Assembly: GCF_017562075.2 (NCBI RefSeq)
Contig: NC_054081.1
Location: 787,709 to 851,708, forward strand
Source of the DNA: Anopheles merus
Lineage: Eukaryota > Arthropoda > Insecta > Diptera > Culicidae
Reading direction: 5' to 3'
Length of the DNA: 64,000 nt
Within the stretch, counting starts at the first letter, position 1; each line of letters begins with the position of its first letter. A program made the position numbers and the translations under genes. Positions 48,101-59,172 of the stretch are shown here, one piece after another. The notes below the pieces were generated by a model, which searched no databases, was not told the DNA's origin, and worked only from the letters and a program-made list of their open reading frames with translations.

Positions 48101-50998
48101 AGCTGGACTAAAAGTTGTTGTCAAAGTCAATCAATAATACAAAGCCCGAGCCACAGTCCAGAATGGGAATCTCGTCCCTAACCGACCTTGTAGGAGCTAG
48201 CGCACCAATCGAACGCACCACCGAGCCACTGCCAATAACAGTAGCTTAATTTCGATACGGTTTACAATGAGGTATCGAAATTGGGCGCAGCCAGCTATCG
48301 CGTTGATAAGACACTACAATGCTAAAACCGGTTTTATTGTTTGCCTCTCGTCTGCCAACAGGTTACTGGCAATAGCTGCGGCTATTGCGATCGGCGGTAT
48401 CGATGGTCAGTTTCTGGCCTTCGATCAGCACGCAACCGAGTGCGCGTTGTACGTGAACGGTCCCGGCAAGTCGTCCGCCTTCGACTACAACCTCAACCTG
48501 TTCCGTGGAACGATGTAAGTATGGATGAGGCGGGGGTGAATGGACAGAGCAACGATTGAGTGAGGGTTTTTTTTATTATTTGGCCACATTCCAGTGCACC
48601 ACTGCACGCAGAAGCGACCACCTGTATCACGTACGATGCCATCAACCAGGCGTACCTGGATGCCCGGAAGCGGATCCGCGTATCGCAGCCGAAGGGTGAC
48701 TGGAAGACGGAGGACATCGCAACGGTCGGCGAGCTGCTGCTGGACATCTCGATCCAGCTAGCAAGAACGTAAGTGTAGCCCCTAGCCAGCTGCTTAGGTG
48801 CATCAGTTCCAGTCCACCTTAACCGTTCTCTCGTTGCTCTCTCAGTTACGGCCTGTCGTACGAGGAGATCGAAAAGGGTCTGCCCTCGATCGACACCTCG
48901 AAGACGCTGATCCGTGAGGTGTGTCCCGCGTTCCTGTCCGGCGTCGAATGCCGCCCGGGCAAGTACCGCCGGGTGGACGGGCTGTGCAACAACCTGAAGC
49001 ATCCGACCTGGGGCGCAGCGATGACACCGTTCCAGCGCCTGATCGGTCCACTGTACGCGGACGGCATCAATGCGCCGCGCATCTCGATCACCGGGCACGA
49101 TCTGCCGCTGTCGCGCGTCGTCTCGCGCACGATCCATCCGGACGAGGGCTACCATGACCATGCCGGCACGGTGTTTGTGATCGCGTGGGGCCAGTTCATG
49201 GATCACGACTTTACGCTGACCGCGACCCCGCTCGACCCGATCAACCGCAACGATCCGGAGGAATGCTGCAAGCGCCCACCCCACCTGAAGCACCCGTACT
49301 GCAATGAGATCCGCGTGCCGGACGACGACTACTTCTATCGGCTGTTTAACGTCAAGTGTATCGACTTTGTGCGTGGCTTCCCGTCGCCACGTGCCGGCTG
49401 TCGGCTCGGTTCCCGCCAACAGTTCAACACGCTCACGTCCGTCATTGACGGCAACACGATCTACGGCGTGAATGAGAAGTTTACGCGCAAACTGCGAACC
49501 GGCTACAACGGACTGTTGCGCATGAACCCGGTGTTTGCGGAGTACGGGCTGAAGGATCTGCTGCCACTGAAGCTGGACATTCCGGATGAGGGGTGCACGC
49601 GCCCGAACAAGAGCATGTTCTGCTTTGAGGCGGGCGAGATCCGCGTGAACGAGCAGCTCGTGCTGACCTGCATGCACACGCTGTTGGCCCGCGAGCACAA
49701 CCGCATCGCGACCGAGCTCGGCAAGATCAACCCGCACTGGGACGACGAGACGCTGTTCCAGGAGTCGCGGCGCATCAACATCGCCATCATCCAGCACATC
49801 ACGTACAACGAGTTCCTGCCGATCCTGCTCGGCAAGGAGGTGATGGAGAAGTTCGGACTGCTCACGCCGAAGGAGGGCTACTGGGATGGGTACGACGAGA
49901 ACATCAACCCGGCCATTATTGATTCGTTCGCGTCCGCTGCGTTCCGGTTCGGCCACTCGCTGCTGCCGACGGCTGTCGAGCGCTGGTCCAAGGCGCACAA
50001 GTTTATCGCCTCCAAGCGTCTATCGGATCTGATTCGCCGACCGTACGACCTGTACCGAGCGGGCGTGTACGACGAGTATCTGATGGGGCTGATGAACCAG
50101 GTGGCCCAGGCGATGGACGACTCGATCACGCAGGAGGTGACGAACCATCTGTTCAAGAAGGAGGGCGCCCGGTTCGGCATGGATCTGGTGTCGTTCAACA
50201 TGCAGCGCGGCCGCGAGTTCGGCGTGCCCGGATACATGGAGTTCCGCAAGTTCTGCGGCCTGCCGACGTCCGACAGCTTCGAGGAGCTGTTCGGCTCGAT
50301 GCCGAACGAGACTGTGCGTCGCTACGAGAGCATCTTCGAGTGAGTAGACTCTTTTGGTTCTGGTTTCAGGAGTGCTCTGATTGTTTTTCTTTAACACTGA
50401 CCATCGGATTCGTTGCAGACACCCGGCTGATGTGGATCTGTGGTCGGGCGGTGTCTCCGAGCGCTCGCTGCCAGGATCGATGCTGGGGCCGACCTTCGCC
50501 TGCATCATCGCGACCCAGTTCAGCTACGTGCGCCGCGGCGACCGGTTCTGGTACGAGCTGCCCAACCAGCCGTCCTCCTTCACGCCGGAGCAGCTGCAGG
50601 AGATCCGGAAGGCGAAGCTGGCCCGACTGATCTGCGACAACACTGACCTGATCGATACCGTGCAAATCTACCCGATGGTGTTGCCGGATCACGAAATGTA
50701 AGCAATGATGAGATGGTTGGGGGGATGTACGTACGTTTCTTGCAACGCTTTTCTGTTCTTCTTACTCGACAGCAACCCCCGAGTGCCATGCAAGAGCGGT
50801 ATCCTTCCATCGATCGATCTGACAAAGTGGGCCGACTACGGTCACGAAACTCACTCGCCGCATCAGTATGTAAGTAGAGACGATGACTTCAACACCTTCA
50901 GCTCATGTCAGGTTGATGTCCTTTACTAATCGGGTTGGATTTTTTTTTTTTTGCAGCAATTCCTGAACGAGCTGCCGGAGACGATCGGATTCAAGTAG
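39187..50998 (+). CDS. secreted animal haem peroxidase (whole coding span)
   Basis: Seven coding exons (39187-39194, 48362-48514, 48595-48768, 48846-50339, 50419-50697, 50773-50869, 50957-50998) join in one 748-residue frame. Joining the 8-nt first exon to exon 2 creates a clear signal peptide (MIRLLAIAAAIAIGGIDG), so the enzyme is secreted. Family hallmarks of the myeloperoxidase/peroxinectin fold are all present: distal D231-H232 in WGQFMDHDF, catalytic R378 and haem-linking E381 in AGEIRVNEQ, REHNR after it, and the proximal H482 in AFRFGH. It should oxidise substrates with hydrogen peroxide outside the cell; cuticle or matrix cross-linking or immunity are possible roles known in insects. 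The exact member of the mosquito haem-peroxidase group is not resolved. Confidence 0.93.
44100..44945. repeat. degenerate ~155-bp satellite-like array
   Basis: Related blocks of the type GACTYCATTTTTGACATTCCAG ... CATCTAAA recur near 44421, 44576, 44740 and 44888 (spacing about 155, 164 and 148). Copies are much diverged. The array sits alone inside peroxidase intron 1. Confidence 0.55.
48248..48282. repeat. small perfect hairpin upstream of peroxidase exon 2
   Basis: 11-bp arms AATTTCGATAC (48248-48258) and GTATCGAAATT (48272-48282) with a 13-base loop, 80 bases before the acceptor. Confidence 0.6.
48362..48514 (+). CDS. peroxidase coding exon 2
   Basis: Follows CTGCCAACAG; ends ACGAT|GTAAGT. 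Encodes the rest of the signal peptide and the start of the propeptide-like N-terminus (QFLAFDQHATECALYVNG). Confidence 0.88.
48595..48768 (+). CDS. peroxidase coding exon 3
   Basis: Follows ACATTCCAG; ends AAGAAC|GTAAGT. Encodes a Cys-containing N-terminal region (APLHAEATTCITYDAINQAY) typical of the segment preceding the catalytic domain. Confidence 0.9.
48846..50339 (+). CDS. peroxidase coding exon 4 (catalytic core)
   Basis: Follows TCTCTCAG; ends TTCGA|GTGAGT. 1494 nt carrying the distal His, catalytic Arg, haem-linking Glu and proximal His (residues 232, 378, 381, 482) and the conserved FNMQRGREFG motif. Confidence 0.96.
50419..50697 (+). CDS. peroxidase coding exon 5
   Basis: Follows CGTTGCAG; ends GAAAT|GTAAGC. 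Encodes ADVDLWSGGVSERSLPGSML and FACIIATQF, then GDRFWYE and ICDNT, all conserved in animal haem peroxidases. Confidence 0.95.
50773..50869 (+). CDS. peroxidase coding exon 6
   Basis: Follows CTCGACAG; ends CAGTAT|GTAAGT in phase 0. Encodes the C-terminal NPRVPCKSGILPSIDLTKWA segment. Confidence 0.92.
50957..50998 (+). CDS. peroxidase terminal exon
   Basis: Follows a T-rich tract and TTGCAG. Encodes QFLNELPETIGFK then TAG (50996-50998). Confidence 0.85.
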   Translation, partial: QFLNELPETIGFK

Positions 50999-52015
50999 AG
51001 TGTGGCATCCATCACCCACCTGCCACCCGCAAGAAACCGTTGTACGCTGAGATTCTAGATGTATTATTAATCCTCCCGTCTTCCGGAACTGTTCCTTCCC
51101 ATCGAGCCTGGGCGCGTTGATGGCGTGGGTGTGCGCGATGACCCGGGGATAACCGAAGTGTCGCCCGTACGTGCTGAGGACTCGTATCCCCATTTTAATG
51201 GTAGCCATCGTATCCCAGGCTCACCTCTCACCTCCAACCTTTCCATCTCTACTTCATCCCGCTGTCTCATTGTATTATACACATTTCAAGTTTGTTTCGA
51301 ATCGCCCCCATCCTCCCTCTCACACACCTTCTTCTCCTCGTACATTGTTACACTTTTGCGAGCAGTCTCACGAATGCTCCAGGAACGCATTTAGCCGAGG
51401 CGCCGCCTCGACACAGCTAGACAATAGTGGCCATTAGCACAGTGGTTGCCGCTCCACACTCCCTGAGAGCTCCCGGAGCTCCTTGCGCTGCGCGTCGAAT
51501 ATCCGGCGGACTAACCCTCTCCGACGCTCGCTGTCTTTCACCCATTCCTGCCGCTCATACTCACACCACAACGTAGTAGTAGTAGCAGTAGTCGTAGCAG
51601 TAATACCATTATCTTCTTCGGAGCAGTCATCCACATCAAGATACAGTAGTAAGAGTAGTCCCACACACGGGAAGAGTGCACGTACAAAATACATCGCCAC
51701 GGGATGGGGAGCGACGGAGTGTTGTACCTCCCGGACATTAAGAGCGCAGCCTAACGCAACGCGAGAGTCCGGCTCGGAGTTTTCGGGGACGGGGAGGGGG
51801 CAAATGAAAAAAAAAACAACCACGCAACCACAACGGCACCTACCGCTCCCTCTCTGCTATGCCACGGACGTTCATTTCACCTTAAGAGAATTTATATATA
51901 TAAATACGTTTATTCAGTTTCCCCAATGTTTTTTTTTTTATTATTTTATTGTTTAGAACGGCCCTTGTTTTTGTGTAATATTTATGTAAATAATAAATTG
52001 TTCGATCAAATGCTG
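50999..52015 (+). other. peroxidase 3' untranslated region
   Basis: About 1 kb ending near AATAAA at 51992-51997 and a GT-rich stretch after 52018. It contains short TAG/GTA trinucleotide runs near 51575-51600. No gene is seen. Confidence 0.6.
51992..51997 (+). terminator. peroxidase polyadenylation signal
   Basis: AATAAA followed 25 bases later by TGTGTTTTTGTTTTCC, a suitable downstream element. Confidence 0.6.
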
Positions 52016-52019
52016 TGGA

Positions 52020-52640
52020 ATGTGTTTTTGTTTTCCTTCTTAAGCTGGATAGAAATATAAGAGATGGAGTTGGGGCGTGTCACATATTATGCAATATTAA
52101 GCCGAGATAATCCAGAGAGTTTTTCAGGATGTAGAAGACCACCGAATGGGAGGAATATGGCGGATACAGGAATACGAATAGAGTTATGAGTTGTAGACAT
52201 GACATGAGAACGATCGGTAAGTTGAATATGGTGAACAATACCATGATTTCATAAACTGCCAGACACGGTATCTGACCGAGAAGATCTAAGAGCCTGAAGA
52301 ACTACAAAAGATTTTCAATGGCGCTTACAGGATCTGTTCTGGAAACTTCATTCTGGTCTTCAACTCTGCGCTCCTAGCTACCGAGAATATCGTAGGTAGC
52401 TATACTAAGATGAGCTTTTGGAGCCAAATCATCCACCAACCATATCTTCAAGGTGGGGCACGATTTTCTATCAGACTGACGATGTGAGAAGTACACCAGG
52501 CAGCGAAATGTGGATCAGCAAGTATTGGACTGATTATCATTGCGCCGTAGTTGAAGGTGACACTCCCAGTAGATAATTACACCAAACTGAATTACAAGAA
52601 TTAAGGCTCGCTGCAACTTATAGAATACAAAGAAGCGATT
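52020..52640. other. convergent intergenic region, peroxidase to Mpi
   Basis: About 600 bp between two tail-to-tail genes. Nothing recognisable was found. Confidence 0.6.
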
Positions 52641-52646
52641 TTTATT
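52641..52646 (-). terminator. Mpi polyadenylation signal
   Basis: AATAAA on the minus strand about 100 bases after the Mpi stop codon, giving a short 3' UTR. Confidence 0.55.
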
Positions 52647-52745
52647 GCACTTTTTCAGGGCGAAAGGTATACATTCAACAGCTCTACAATAAATAACAAA
52701 TCCATTCACTACAGCCTTTTACACGGCTCCGCGAAGCCAATCACA

Positions 52746-53660
52746 TCATTCGAAATCATTGCGCATGGCCTGGAACGCTAGGAATGGCTCACCGGCCTCG
52801 TCCACCTTGAGCAGAAACTCCTTGCCCGCACTGCTCGGCAGAAAGACGATCGTTCCCATGCTCAGCCGAATCTCCCGGCCCTCCCCTACCAACGTTCCGC
52901 CGCCCCCAACGGTAAGCAGAATCGAGCCGTTGTCCGGATTAGTGACGCTATACTCGAGCCCGCCAGCCGACGCCGCCGGCAGCCGTATTTCCGCGACGGC
53001 AAAGTCCGGCACGGGCGGTACGAAGGTGCGCGTGTGCGGTTGCCGCTCGGGCTGCAGCAGCCTCGGCTGAAACAGCATGCTTTCGCCGGGCAGACAGTCG
53101 TACCGCACGAGCCGCAGCAGCGTGTCGACATCCTTGAACTTTGGCGTCAGCCCGGCCCGCACCACGTTGTCCGAGCAGGCCATGCACTCGACGCAGTCGC
53201 CGTCGAGGTAGGCGTGCGGCACGTTCGCCGCCAGATAGATCGCCTGGCCGGGCTGCAGGCGCAGGTAGTTGAGGAAGTAGATCGACAGCACGCCCACATC
53301 ACAGCCGAAGTCGGCGTGCAGGCGCAGAAAGAGGTCGCGCAGCTCGGACGCGCTGTCGGCGGATTGCATCCGGCTGGCCATTGCCGCGATGCACCGTTCG
53401 ATGGCTTCGGGCGTACTGTGCATTAGCCGTTCGTAACCTTCGCGCACGGCGGACGGGTCACGCGCTTCGAGCTTGGCAAGCACTTCCGCCCCGAGCAGCT
53501 GCTGCAGCTCGACCGTTTCCTGCAGCGAGCGGGCAATGTCCTCGTGCGGTCGAAAGCCGCACAGCGCCTGGAAGTCGGTCAGCGCAATCGCCAGCTCCGG
53601 CTTGTGGTTCGGGTCCTTGTAGATGTCCGGGAATTGGCGGTGCAGCTTCTCCGCCTCCGT
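52746..53660 (-). CDS. Mpi coding exon 2
   Basis: Follows CGTTACAG in phase 0 and ends at TGA (52748-52746). It carries E125, H252, R271 and the C-terminal cupin strands. Confidence 0.95.
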   Translation of the reverse strand, partial: TEAEKLHRQFPDIYKDPNHKPELAIALTDFQALCGFRPHEDIARSLQETVELQQLLGAEVLAKLEARDPSAVREGYERLMHSTPEAIERCIAAMASRMQSADSASELRDLFLRLHADFGCDVGVLSIYFLNYLRLQPGQAIYLAANVPHAYLDGDCVECMACSDNVVRAGLTPKFKDVDTLLRLVRYDCLPGESMLFQPRLLQPERQPHTRTFVPPVPDFAVAEIRLPAASAGGLEYSVTNPDNGSILLTVGGGGTLVGEGREIRLSMGTIVFLPSSAGKEFLLKVDEAGEPFLAFQAMRNDFE

Positions 53661-54036
53661 CTGTAACGGGAACAGGACGTCACAATAAAGTGAAGGGCAG
53701 CGAAAGAAACAAACCATCTCCCATTACCTTATCGGGATGAACTTGAACGCTCAGCGCCATCCGAATGCTCAGAACCTTCAGCAGAAAGGGTAGCTGCTGG
53801 CCGGTGGACGACCCGATCATCCCGGCCGGATCGGCCCGGATCGCTTGGTCCAGCCCTTTGCCGTCGGTTTTCAGCGTGGCCGGTCCACTGACGTGATCGC
53901 CCATCCACAGCTCCGCGTACGGGCAGTCGGGTTTCACCTCCAGCCCGTCGCTGTTGGCCTGGGCCAGCTTGGCCACGAACGAGTCGAGCCCCAGCTTGCC
54001 CCACTCGTAACACTTTACGTTGCCGACGATCTCCAT
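52746..54036 (-). CDS. mannose-6-phosphate isomerase (whole coding span)
   Basis: Two exons (54036-53728 and 53660-52746) join in phase 0 to give 407 residues, the usual length for type I phosphomannose isomerase. It interconverts mannose-6-phosphate and fructose-6-phosphate in the cytosol and feeds GDP-mannose and glycosylation. The zinc ligands known from the fungal enzyme are all found: Q98 and H100 in QVHPDK, E125 in NHKPEL, and H252 in NVPHAYLDGD. The active-site arginine is R271 in SDNVVRAGLTPK. The start MEIVGNVKCYEWGKLG matches the family N-terminus. The frame is open further upstream, but those residues are not family-like. Confidence 0.96.
53728..54036 (-). CDS. Mpi coding exon 1
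   Basis: Residues 1-103, from MEIVGN to QVHPDK. The donor reads ATAAG|GTAATG. It includes the family signatures YAELWMGDH and LPFLLKVLS. Confidence 0.95.
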
Positions 54037-54748
54037 TGCTACGTGATGAGTTGGGAAACGGTTGAACAGCTGCGGGCAGGTCAAACAGGTCGTCCAGCGG
54101 CAGTGACTTTGACGTACTCTGCTGGTGTTTGTGTTTTGCCCCACCGTCAACCGAACCAGCGCGACGAAAACAACGTTTGACCGTTTGACAGGCCGCGGTA
54201 GAATGTGTCCCGAAACTAGGCGAACTGTGAAAGTGATGTAAAAATTAAGAAAACTCATTGAAATGTAAACAAATCTGTTTAATTGTGAATAAGCGTAGTA
54301 TGCATGACCTTAAAGCAAACCAGACATTTATACGAAGTTTTAAAGAATTTGAGTGCCATTCTCTACCGTTTTGTTCACACAGTCGTAGTGATGGACGAGT
54401 CAATCCGAACCTGTTCGATCGGAGCTCTCGGAACTCGAGATTTGACTAGCGGTACTTCCAGCAGGTTGAACGAGTTTTTTCAACGATTCAACGATTTCAA
54501 GCCGTAAGTACTATTAGTTCTAATAGGTGCATTTGAGCTCGAGATGGAGATCTTTTTCGAGACTTGATGCGTCTACTTTGCTCTAAGAACTTTGTAAACT
54601 GGATTCCAATTGTACACCCTTATGCGCTGTCATGAGAACGCTTTGGAATCATATAATAAGAGGTTTGATTTGTTTTCAGCCAGTGTTTTCTCAATTATTT
54701 TCTTTTTTGTTCAGATAGTACGAGTTTCACCGTAGCAAGGAATGACAA

Positions 54749-55336
54749 CCCAAGCGCCACAGATTAAGCTTAAACGACTGGAAAATTGAATATCCATAGA
54801 AAAAAAATGAAAGCTCCACAGCTTCATTGGTTTGATAAATAGATGGCGTATTACAACTCATCATTATATTGCCATCCTTTTCTTGCAATGTGTTTCGACA
54901 AGTTGCATTTTATTATGACCTATATAGCCTTCTAACTTTCTGAGCAAAAATCTATGTAAATGGTCGTGTGGTCAGATACATGGGTATCAACACCAACGAC
55001 CATTACTCAAATCTCACTTGCTTCAGTGCTGGTGGTTTCCGTTGGAGTTTAGTATTTAAACAATCGTATCGCCGTTCTAGTTCTAGCGATGCATAACTTC
55101 AATGCGAAACCATACAACAGTACAGAGGAAATGAGAAAGCTCTCCTCCAAGCGATGAAGCTTAACTGGTTGGGGTATCCCACCAACAGATAGCGCCACCA
55201 GCTTTTTTGCTATTTTTAGAATGCATGAGTCGTTTGGCGTCTGCTAAACGAAGTCTTTCTGTATTCCGTTTAGGTAGAGAACTTGAGTCGTTTAGAAGCC
55301 GTTTAGTGGTCGTTTAGTGGATTTGTGGCACTTGGG
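54749..55336. mobile_element. CCCAAG-type inverted-repeat element, copy 1
   Basis: 588 bp bounded by CCCAAGCGCCACA and TGTGGCACTTGGG, an imperfect inverted pair. It carries subterminal CGTTTAG repeats near the right end. It is nearly identical to copy 2, and the similarity stops exactly at the inverted repeats, which defines the ends. No transposase frame; the flanking 8-9 bases do not match, so target duplication and superfamily are unresolved. Confidence 0.75.
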
Positions 55337-55370
55337 AATGTATGTGACAATGAATAATGGGATATATGAC

Positions 55371-56207
55371 TATGGGATTTGACAGATAACGTCGGACGTG
55401 ACAGGCCGTCCGATAAAATCGCATGCGAAAAAGCGTTGCCACGGCCCTAAGTCTCGAAAACCTGTATAGACTAGCATGACCCTGTAGGACGTGACGTCAA
55501 ATAGAAGAAGAATTTGAAATTCGAATTCGACCAAAGTGAACCATGGGAACGCCTTGGCCTGAAATCGACTCCTGCCCGGGAAAAGGTGCAGCGATTCCGA
55601 GAAAAAGACCCATCCCTAAAGTGTCAGCAGCAGTTCCGCGAAAACTCCCCAGCGCTCAAACAGGCCCGTATAAGCGGGTACGCCGCAGGCTAAAAAACGG
55701 GTTTCACGAGCTTGCCAACGCTCCAAATCAGTGCAATTTTCTCTCACTGGCGAGCGTTTTTGTAAGTCGTTGCGAGGGTTTTTGACGTTTCGAGCGAGGG
55801 TTTGATGGCCGCCATAAAGCTCGCACTGGTGAGCGAATGTGTTGGTGTACAAAATTAAATGGCCAACAAATTTACTACGACTGCGACATACTACGACTTT
55901 TTCTGAATTCATTTTAATGAATTTTTTAATGAATTCATTTTAATTTGATGCAGTTTAAGGGTAGTCCAAGGCTCCAGTTTAAGGCAATTTGCCCGAATTT
56001 CCGATTATTCGTGTTCGAAAATGTCAATTGGGCATGTTCGATGGCAAAACCATTTTCGGAGCCTAAAAGATATCAGACAAAACCTACCTCATGTCATCAA
56101 GTTCGTTTAAATTTTCTCAAATATATCATTTTCTGCAAGGGATGAGACGTATGGGATTTGACATGTTCGATTTGTTGGATATCAAATTGAACATGTCAAA
56201 TCCCATA
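55371..56207. mobile_element. TATGGGATTTGACA inverted-repeat element
   Basis: Perfect 14-bp terminal repeats (55371-55384 and 56194-56207) whose outermost bases TA may be the target dinucleotide. It lies between the two CCCAAG elements. No transposase frame. A third copy of the terminal repeat at 56150 makes a hairpin with the right end. Confidence 0.65.
56150..56207. repeat. 58-base terminal hairpin
   Basis: Arms of about 25 bases with one mismatch (TATGGGATTTGACATGTTC and its complement) around a loop of about 7 bases. Confidence 0.8.
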
Positions 56208-56511
56208 TATTTTTCATGTTCGATGTCGTGTTCGGTTGCTGCTAGATCGCTGCCTGTAACACTCTGAGCGCTGTGTGGATCGTTTTCGATCCGCCCAGCA
56301 AGCTAGAGTACTGGAGCAGGTGGAGTAGTACCAATCGCCGATCAGGAACAGATGAGGATGACAGAAGACATTCCTGGGCCGAATAACCTGTAAAATTATT
56401 GGCATCCTGACCATGCCAGCCCGACGTAGTTAATTGGGAGCAGTTCTAAAAAGAAGATGAGACGAACATGTGATTAAAATAATCTTCTGCATAAGTTTAC
56501 ACCTGGCAGCA

Positions 56512-57089
56512 CCCAAGCGCCACAGATTAAGCTTAAACGACTGAAAAATTGAATATCCATATAAAAAAAATGAAAGCTCCACAGCTTCATTGGTTTGATC
56601 AATAGATGGCGTATTACAACTCATCATTATATTGCTATCCTTTTCTTGCAATGTGTTTCGCTATTATACCTATTATATAGCCTTCTAACTTTCCGAGCAA
56701 AAATCTATATAAATGGTCGTGTGGTCAGATACATGGGTATCAACACCAACGACCATTACTCAAATCTCACTTGCTTCAGTACTGGTGGTTTCCATTGGAG
56801 TTTAGTATTTAAACAATCGTATCGCCGTTCTAGTTCTAGCGATGCATAACTTCAATGCGAAACCATACAACAGTACAGAGGAAATGAGAAAGCTCTCCTC
56901 CAAGCGATGAAGCTCAACTGGTTGGGGTATCCCACCAACAGATAGCGCCACCAGCTTTTTTGCTATTTTTAGAATGCATGAGTCGTTTGGCGTCTGCTAA
57001 ACGAAGTCTTTCTATATTCCGTTTAGGTAGAGAACTTGAGTCGTTTAGAAGCCGTTTAGTGGTCGTTTAGTGGATTTGTGGCACTTGGG
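56512..57089. mobile_element. CCCAAG-type inverted-repeat element, copy 2
   Basis: 578 bp, same orientation and ends as the copy at 54749, differing by scattered substitutions and a small indel around 56665. Flanks are unrelated to those of copy 1. Confidence 0.75.
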
Positions 57090-59134
57090 CATATACAACA
57101 AAACTTCCATATTGACATATTGGCCATGGTTCTTCTCTGATCGGTAGCTTACCTTCTTTCCGTTGATCTGTATCGCACGTTTCGTTCATGTTTATGCTTA
57201 AAATGAAGCATTTTTTAGCAAACTTACCTGTCGCCGGATGTTTTGCCTGATCACATCTCGCTCAGCTGCGAGCGTGCGAGCACTTTGAACGGCGATCCTA
57301 TGCGTTGTTTAGTGATTTAAGAAAACGAAGAAAAAATAACACATGTACCACTATTCTGTTGATTTTCATTCAAAATAATCAAAAAAATGAGCCCTTTATT
57401 TCGCATCATCCACCACGTTTTTTTTACATTTTTCATGCGTCCAAATGAGCACTGTAAGCGAGTACAGGATGGCTAGTGAAAATGAGCGAGATGCAGCTAT
57501 TTTTGAACGCCAAAAACCCTCGCCTTGCCCAACGGGGAACGAGCACGGGAAGGGCTTACGTCAACGTGTGCTTGTTTACCAAATGCGTCCCGTACGGTCG
57601 AGCGGATAGGAGTTTTAGTACGATAGCCGATAAGGGCCGCTACGGTGGTCTCGAAAGCGAAGCTGTACGTGTGTTTTTGTGCGCGCTAGTGTGTGAAAGC
57701 TGTGAGTGAGTAGCGTTTTCTTTCGTGGATTCGTACCGTGCACGTTCGTCCGAAAACACACAATTGGATGATGACGTTTCCATGGCTACTACTGCTGGAA
57801 CGGTGCCCTCCTTCCCCCGGCCGCGAATGCACTTTTTGAGCTAGCAGGAGGGCAGCAATGGGCCACTTGCCGGACAAAACAATGCCGCTGTTGCATTGTT
57901 TTCACGGTTAACGAGCAAAAATGGCATGAGCTGTGGGCCGTTTTGGCCCGCCGAACCATGTTAGCGAGACTCTTAATTAGCAAATCACTGCCCCCTGCCG
58001 GACAATGCCCGCCACAGGGTGAAGCGGTGTAAAAAGGGACCGGGAAGGGAAGCAAAGGACACGCGAATGCATTGGGCTGGGTCAGGGTGGAAAAGTGTGT
58101 GTGTGCGTGTATGTGCGTTTGTGCGCGGGTAGGAAACAGAGAGCGAGAGAGAGAGAGAGAGAGAGATGGGCCGGCGCGAAAGAGACAGTGACAGTGTGTG
58201 TGTGCGCTCCCAGTGTAGGACAGAGAGCAGCGGAGAGTGCATCCATCGCAAGCACACACTCACACGCGCCGACACACGTAAGCAATCGGTGAGTGGTACG
58301 CTGTTTGCTCACCGTGCTCACGTCTCACCGTTCGTTTGCCATCCAGCTCACGCTCACGCTCACCGCCGTCGTGAGCTGACGACACCGCTTACATGGAGTG
58401 TGTGCGTGTGCCCGCTCGTCTGCCTGTGTGCGTGTGTCTGGCGCATCCGTTATACGCCCCCGTGTCTGTGCGTGTGTGTGTGCCTGCGTGCATGACGCGT
58501 CAGAAGTGAGCAGGCGAGCGATCACCGGATCGCAACTGTGGCCCGCAAAGCACCAGAGTGAGAGAGAGAGAGAGAGAGAGGGAGAAAGCGATCGAAGGAA
58601 AGAGACACAGCAACGGGTGTGTTCTCCCTGTTTGACGATGTGCAGTCTTCTTCGTGTCACCGCTGCTGCTCATCTCGCTCTCTCTTTATCCGGCAGAAAC
58701 GGGGCGAAAAGCGCACTGCTGGAATTGTCGCGCGCGCTCGGCGTTGTTTTAGTCTCTCCCTCACCGCCGTACCGTGTGTATGTGTGTGCGGACGCGCTCG
58801 TGCTCGCGGTTGTGTGTTTTCGGACCCTGTTTATTCGTGCGTGCGTGCCAGTTTGTTGTTTGCGAATCTTTTTGCAAGCGTTCTTTTTTTTTGTTTGGAT
58901 GGTTTAGTGGCGGCGTTTAGCTAGAAAAGGTTTATTTTCTTTTCATCGTTTTGTTGCGTGGTGTGTTTGTGAACTGACTTTCATTCCAGCCAGCGGTGTG
59001 TGTGTGTGTGTGTTGGGCAGCGGGAAGGCAAAGAGAGTGCAACCTCTTCGGGTGCGTGTGTGTGTGTGTCTGTGTGCGTGGTGTAGGAGGGTGAGGCACG
59101 GTGAGCAACAGTCGCGACCCGCGTGATCGCAGCG

Positions 59135-59136
<2 letters not shown>

Positions 59137-59169
<33 letters not shown>
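59137..59169. repeat. (CT)16 microsatellite
   Basis: Uninterrupted CT run upstream of scribble; a GA run of similar length follows 280 bases later. Confidence 0.9.

Positions 59170-59172
<3 letters not shown>

Larger units (their letters stand above)
39195..48361 (+). other. peroxidase intron 1 (9.2 kb)
   Basis: GT-AG bounded. No nested gene is supported on either strand. It holds a short diverged duplication (40541 and 40759), an AT-rich degenerate tandem array (44.0-44.94 kb), a GC-rich stretch at 45.0-47.5 kb and a small hairpin at 48248-48282 close to the acceptor. Confidence 0.65.
54037..58080. other. intergenic region between Mpi and scribble, with transposon cluster
   Basis: The first 250 bases hold the Mpi promoter, with no clear core motif. 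From 54749 to 57089 it is a cluster of DNA elements. From 57.1 to 58.08 kb no gene is supported. Confidence 0.6.

Noticed and set aside
48267..48361. Upstream in-frame ATG that would start the peroxidase inside the intron
   Set aside because: It would replace the signal peptide by a polar stretch; the splice from 39194 gives matching phase and a proper leader.
48493..49998. 501-codon open frame antisense to the peroxidase
   Set aside because: The sense strand has the full catalytic peroxidase signature. High GC at third positions removes antisense stops. The antisense peptide is Arg/Val/Leu-rich with no domain.
54037..54258. Extended N-terminus for Mpi from an upstream ATG
   Set aside because: Extra residues are unlike the family; MEIVGNVKCYEWGK is the usual start.
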